A stretch of DNA of 64,000 nucleotides from Dipteris shenzhenensis (taxonomy: Eukaryota; Polypodiophyta; Polypodiopsida; Gleicheniales): assembly GCA_047967505.1 (NCBI GenBank), contig CM106538.1; one strand, written 5' to 3'. How positions within the stretch are numbered: position 1 is the first letter of the stretch; each line of letters begins with the position of its first letter. The notes under the pieces are model-generated. The model was not told the origin of the DNA, did no database searches, and saw nothing but the letters and a program-made list of their open reading frames with translations. The position numbers and the translations under genes were made by a program. Below are positions 59,000 to 64,000 of the stretch, piece after piece.

Positions 59000-59760
59000 T
59001 TTGATACATGCCAAAAGAACTCCAAGAAGTAAGGATACTATGACAAGAGACCAAGAGATGCACAAGACACGAGCATGCAGAATGAGGACAACATTCTTCC
59101 AAGAGTTAATGGACTCCAAGGTACAAATTACTCTTGATCAGCTACTAAACTTGGTTCCAGCTTTCAAACATCAAATTTGTTAGAGATTGCATCCAGAAGA
59201 GTCACATCCAACAAAAGCTCAACAACCAAGTAATGATGAAGAGGAAATTCTAGATATTTACACATCAATAGTTGAAGATGTGGACTACCAATACCACTCA
59301 TTGATGTAGACTACAAAAGGTAGAGAATCCCATAAGTTTTGGTTGATGGAGGCTCATGTGTCAATATCCTTTTAGAAGATTTATTCAAAAAATTATGTTG
59401 CAAACAATGAATTGGTTCCAGCACCATTCTAGGTGAGGATGGCTGACCAAAGGAGAATTCAACCCCTTGGGATATTGAGAGCGCAAGAGATTACAATCAT
59501 GGGACTATCATTCATAGTCACATTTGTAGTGCTCCAAATGGAGGACAAGGATTCTGCTTACTCAATGCTATTGGTGGTGGGTAGAAGAGCTGCCAAGGTT
59601 AAGCAAGACTAGGGATTAGAGAGAATCACTATCAAGAAGGGGAAAAAGAAAATCAAAATCAACCTATCCTCTAGATGGTGTTTTCCAAGAAAAACACAGC
59701 CACTGCAAGTAGAGGGAATCAATATGATTCCAAATTTTGATGAAGATGAAGAAGTCTGTC
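59000..59760 (+). pseudogene. Gypsy-type aspartic protease region
   Basis: FFQELMDSKVQITLDQLLNL and VPAFKHQ (about 59096-59177) precede protease in plant gypsy elements. VDGGSCVNIL (about 59345) is the active-site segment, with Gly-Gly where Ser/Thr-Gly is usual. MADQRRIQPLGILRAQEITI (about 59438) and VLQMEDKDSAYSMLL (about 59530) complete the fold. Stops before and within show decay. The piece ends shortly before the fusion with copia C. Confidence 0.65.
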
Positions 59761-59907
59761 GGATCAGGTTTTCACAGAAAAAAATACAACAAAGGCTACT
59801 GATGCAAACATACAGGATACACCAGACGATATCACTTCTAAATCAGTAGAGAAAGCACTTATAAAGGCAGAAATACAATTTGAAGAACATATGCAAAAAA
59901 GTGCCAC

Positions 59908-62900
59908 AATCTGCCTTGGAGATCTGAAAGCCAATAGTGACAAGATACTATCCTATCTTGTTAGACCATGCTCTGGGTGCTTGCTTCAAGCCATACAAGG
60001 CCTTCTTCAACCTATAAACAAACTCAGGATGAACAACATGAACATAACCTGGTGGCTGCTCCATATAGACCTCTTCTTGCAAATCACCATGCAAGAAAGC
60101 ATTCTTTACATCCATCTAATGCAAAGACCATCCCTTTGATGCAGCCATAGCAATGACTGCTCTTACGGCTGCCATCCTTGCAACTTGACTGAATGTTTCT
60201 TCATAATCAATGCCATATGTCTGTGCATACCCCTTGACAACTAATGTTGCCTTGTATCTGTTCACAGAACCATCTGCATTGTGCTTCACCTTATAAACCC
60301 ACTTGCAGCCAATTGCATTCTTGTCTTTAGGCAAAGGCACCAGTTCCCATGTAGCATTGCTTCCAAGGCATCCATTTTTTCATCCATGGCTTTCTCCCAT
60401 TTTTCTTTTCCCATGGCTTGCTCAAAAGAAGTGGGTTCTATTTCATGTATCACTTTGACCATCATAGGCATAATGAATGGCTGTAAATCCATCATATTTC
60501 AGCCTATCCACAGGATACCTAGTTCTGGTAGACCTACACAAAATAGGCTCACTACCAAGTGCTCTCAAAACATCCCTTGTCTTCTATACTCCAGGTATAA
60601 CAATAGAAGGAATACCCAACTCATCATCAAGGCTCTGTTCTGAGCCACTAGATTCACCATCCACATAAGAGTGACCGCATTCACATCAACCATGGGCTGA
60701 TCTACTTTCTCTTTTCCTTTTCATGATACTTGCATACCACTATCTGCATTGCTTTGAGGAGATCCTCCCGATCTCAATCTGCTTGTCCATGGCAAAGTAT
60801 GTGAACCACTGCTAGAGGACACTATAGGGGCCACTAATATTTTGTGATTGTTGCTATGAATTTTGTGCAGCATTACCATTTTGTGCATCTACATCATCAA
60901 TCACATTTACTGGTTTATACCAGCTGCTCATCTCATCAAAGATAGCATCTCTGCTCACTGTAAACTTACAAGTAGAAGGGTTATAGCATCTATACCCTTT
61001 CTACTATAGAGAATAACCAATAAAGATGCACTTCTCAACTTTTGGATCATACTTGGATCTCAACTCATCTAGCACATGAACATAGGCAATGCAACCAAAA
61101 ACTTTCAAATGAGAAATATCTGGTTTCCTACTAGTATACCTCTCCTCTGGAGTCATGCCATGTATTGCTGCAGTCGGAGTCCTGTTCATTATGTAGACTG
61201 TTGTAGCACTTGCTTCAGCCCAATAATAATATGGTAGGTCTTTTTTCGTTGAGCATGGCACGAGATACCTCTCCAATATGCCGGTTTTTCCTTTCTGCAA
61301 GTCCATTTTGCTTTGGGGTATGCCTGCAAGAAACCTGCAAAATCATTTGAGAGGTACTCTTGCCCTCCATCTGACCTTAGGCATTTTATTTGCAGGGCCC
61401 TGTTTCTTTTTCAACCATAGCTTTAAAAGCTTTGAAATGCCCAAACATTCACTTTTATTTTTCATAAAATACACCCAAACTTTTCTGCTGTAGTCATCAA
61501 TAAAAGTGAGAAAATAATGGCAGCCTCTAATAGATGCAGCTTTAGTAGTCCACACATCATAGTGGATTAATTCCAATGGCCTCTTACTCTCTTAAACATG
61601 TCTACGAAATGGTTTCCTTGCCTATTTTCCAAATTGACAGGCTTCACATACCTTATGCATTTTTGCAACCTTAAACTTAGGCAATCCTGCAATAATATTT
61701 TGGGCCTGAATTAATTTAAGTCATTGTACATTAACATGAACAATGTGTTTATGTCAGATATCAATATCTACAACTACACCGGTCCCATGTGCAAACATTG
61801 CTGCACTCAATTCAGGCATGTCCACATCCAATGTAAACATCCCACCCTTCTTCTTTCCTTTTGCTATCAAGCAACCTTTATTTTTCATATCCTTAACAAA
61901 GCATCCATGAGGATTAAATCTGACCTACAAGCCTTGCTCAACCATTTGACCAATAGAAACCAAGTTCTTGGTGATATTTGGGACATGAAATACATCAAAC
62001 AGGTATTTCTTTTTTCCATCTTGCATAGATAAAGGAATTTTACCAATCTATATAATAGGATGTGCAGTATCATCACCAGTCTCCACAAATACTAGTCTTT
62101 CCATTTTCCTTGCATCCTGCATCCATTCTGCACGACCTGTCATGTGGTTTGACGCACCTGAGTCAACATACCACACATCATTGCTTTCTTCTGCACTTGT
62201 CACAAAATTGGTTATGTGCTACACCATAAATAGATGCTCATTTCTGTCATCACCCTGTCTACTAGAGGATGCATAATTGCCTTGCTGCAATTTTCCAATC
62301 ATGATGTCATTCTGCTTTTTATAGTAGTCTTTAGCCATATGAACCATTTTACCATAGCAGTAGCATTCAATATTGTTGTTTGCATTTTGGCCTCTCTGCC
62401 ATCCACCACGACCTCTTTGGCTCCCCTTGCCTCTAAAGTTACCACATCCTCCTCCATAGGACTAGTTTTCTTGAATTTGATGCATATTCTGATTTCTGCC
62501 ACGGCCTCCAAATTGGCCTGCTCTACCTCTACCTCTACCTCTTCCAGCATTTGAGTAGAAGATAGCTTCTTTTGAAGTTCCTCCTAAAGAAGATGCACCA
62601 CCATTTCTCTACTCTTCAAAAATTAGAAGAGCAATCAACTCCTCAAAATTAGGAAAATTCTCATGGACGGCAATGGATGTCTGGAATTGTGCATAATCCT
62701 TTCCTAGACCATTCAAGGTCATAGAAACTAAATCATCATCTTTCACTGGCCACCCAATAGAAGCAAGTACATCTGCAATCTTCTTCACCTTCATGTGGTA
62801 GTCATTGATGCTCATATTTTCTCTCTGCCCATTATGCAACTCCTACTTGAGCTGGATTTTCCTGGCTTGCGTATTTGTGCTATACATTTTTGTCAAAGTA

Positions 62901-63189
62901 TCCCATGCCTCCTTCAACATGCTTGCATCCTGAATATGCACAATCATAGAATCTAAAATATTGATAGACAGCCAGTACATAACTTTTCTGGCTCTCTCGT
63001 GCCAGCCTTTAAATGCCTACAACTCTTGTTGATTGGGAACATTAGGAATAACTGGTTCTTGTTCAGCTCCAGTAATGAACTCCCAATAGCCTTTTCCTTA
63101 AGGAAATTCGTCATTATAAACTTCCATGCTTGGAGGTTGATCTTGTCAAGCTTTTTAGTGACAATCTGTGAAAGAGCATCAGACGCCAT
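59908..63189 (-). pseudogene. Copia gag-pol of element C, 3' truncated
   Basis: The ATG (63189-63187) starts MASDALSQIVTKKLDKINLQ. Gag pieces follow at 62839-62609, the Arg/Gly and zinc-knuckle region at about 62550-62330, and protease (a DSG-type site near 62165). Pre-integrase, then integrase (61576-61343, FIDDYSRKVWVYFMK; 61306-61004, YYWAEASATTVYIMNRTPTA), come next. RT fingers (60340-60116, GCKWVYKVKHNADGS) follow, then remnants of [10 protein letters not shown] to about 59960. Many stops and frameshifts are present. A TAG at 59950-59948 is at the same codon as the TAG of element A at 2120. Confidence 0.88.
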
Positions 63190-63723
63190 TATAGAACACT
63201 GTAAAATATTCTATCACTGCAAAAAAACACAACTTCTGCCTCTCAAGAGCAAATCTGTAGAACTAATGAGAGTGGTATTTGACCACACAGTCACTTCGTA
63301 GTGATGATTATGAATCAATAGGCAATAAGAATGATTATTTCACTCCCAACATCTCTGTGCACAGGCATACGATGTAATTTCTATGATAACTTTTCACCGA
63401 CCTGTAGAATAGTGGTCGCACAGCAAAAATAGGGCACTTTCCTGAGTGCCTACGGAAAAACTTCCGCCAGCAAAACGGGCCATGAAATGGCTTTGAATCA
63501 AAAAAATAATTTCACCAAGGGCTCTGCCATATCTTGTAGCATATACTACCCTCTTGCCACACCGTGAACGGTGTCCCAATCTGAGATAGTGCACTCTTGC
63601 ACTTTGCGGCTGTGCTACCTATAGAGATTTGCTCCCAAACTCGAAAAAAAGGAAAGCAACACTGATCCTCTTACTAGGACACCGTGAACTGGGTTTGCTT
63701 TCTTGAGCTCCTTACCACAAACC

Positions 63724-63737
63724 GAGCTCTGATACCA
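63724..63737 (-). other. tRNA-iMet primer-binding site of element C
   Basis: The minus strand reads TGGTATCAGAGCTC directly after the LTR end TTCACA. Confidence 0.92.
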
Positions 63738-64000
63738 TGTGAAGAGAGTGGGAGAGAAGGAAGGAGTCTCACTTGCAGCTTTCTCACATACACAATGGGG
63801 GGAATATACACAAAGGTGGAGGCTGAAAACAATTTTCCTCTTCTTAGTTGTGAAAGCCAAAAGAACTCTAAGTACAAAAGAATAGGTGAACCCTATATGT
63901 GGGTCTCAAACCAAACTCAACTAACTAAGGTGGCATACTAACTGGGCCACTAACTAGAGTACATAAAGATAGCTTTCATCCAGCTATTATTCATGGGTGG
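63738..64000 (-). repeat. 5' LTR of element C, partial (263 bp in window)
   Basis: Reverse complement of the 3' part of the LTR at 3175-3527, including AACTAAGAAGAGGAAAA and CTCTCCCACT. The beginning lies outside the window. Confidence 0.9.

Larger units (their letters stand above)
56640..59907 (+). mobile_element. Ty3/gypsy-type remnant, gag and protease only
   Basis: A plus-strand gag is followed by an aspartic protease of the plant gypsy kind, then the sequence ends abruptly at the junction with copia C (59907/59908). RT, RNase H and integrase are missing, as are both LTRs. A TIR element sits in the 5' part of gag. Confidence 0.7.
59908..64000 (-). mobile_element. Ty1/copia element C, 5' part, truncated in RT
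   Basis: A minus-strand element of the A/B family whose 5' LTR runs past the right edge. It keeps LTR, primer site, leader, gag, protease and integrase, and ends inside RT at 59908. There its GGCAGATT stops matching element A and gypsy sequence begins. Its leader is close to that of B, but its LTR is the A type. Confidence 0.9.

Noticed and set aside
1-64000. tRNA, rRNA or CRISPR arrays
   Set aside because: Scanning by eye showed no tRNA arms with a GGTTCRANNC box, no rRNA-like stretch and no regularly spaced short repeats. Small RNAs could still be missed without a covariance search.

Overview
The window looks like nuclear DNA of a land plant. It is dominated by Ty1/copia retrotransposons primed by initiator tRNA-Met. 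It also holds an intact intron-containing NPF (NRT1/PTR) transporter gene and fragments of typically plant genes (PPR, NFXL2-like, SET). Gene density is very low. A Penelope-like reverse transcriptase remnant sits among the repeats, which would be unusual in a flowering plant, so a fern, gymnosperm or other non-flowering plant is a reasonable but unproven guess. No bacterial operon, CRISPR array or rRNA gene is visible.

Layout. Bases 1-3527 are the 3' part of copia element A, which has lost its integrase and sits inside a 2.1 kb repeat (R1, 3528-5640). Bases 5.6-13.2 kb hold AT-rich intergenic DNA, a decayed copia gag, a terminal-inverted-repeat (TIR) element with a perfect 8-bp target duplication, a long purine-rich tract and the Penelope-like RT remnant. 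Bases 13.7-17.5 kb are copia E (minus strand; LTR, long leader, gag only). Bases 17.8-22.9 kb are copia D. Bases 23-28.8 kb are a patchwork: a tandem repeat, a SET-domain fragment, a second TIR element, a solo LTR with a perfect 5-bp duplication, a broken PIF/Harbinger transposase and minus-strand NFXL2-like and PPR fragments. The one convincing host gene, the NPF transporter, occupies 29086-31211 in five exons.

Bases 32.3-38.2 kb are repeats: a dispersed family, a 61-bp minisatellite, two long inverted-repeat hairpins and half of a TIR element in a 60-bp tandem array. Bases 38.2-43.2 kb are copia F (minus strand, same family as D). Bases 43.2-47.1 kb hold poorly recognised coding remnants. 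From 47.5 to 55.1 kb a second, inverted copy of R1 is split by copia B (48168-53646). B is young: its two 301-bp LTRs differ at 2 positions, it is flanked by GGGTA, and the uninterrupted target is present in the other R1 copy. From 56.6 to 59.9 kb lies a Ty3/gypsy gag-protease remnant with a TIR element inside gag. It is fused at 59907/59908 to copia C (minus strand), which runs off the right edge.

A, B and C form one copia family and D and F another. E and the 7.2 kb gag come from others. All coding copies are broken, largely by in-frame TAG codons, some of them shared between copies. The TIR elements, solo LTR and nested copia insertions give a relative order: the gypsy remnant predates its TIR insertion, and R1 predates A and B.
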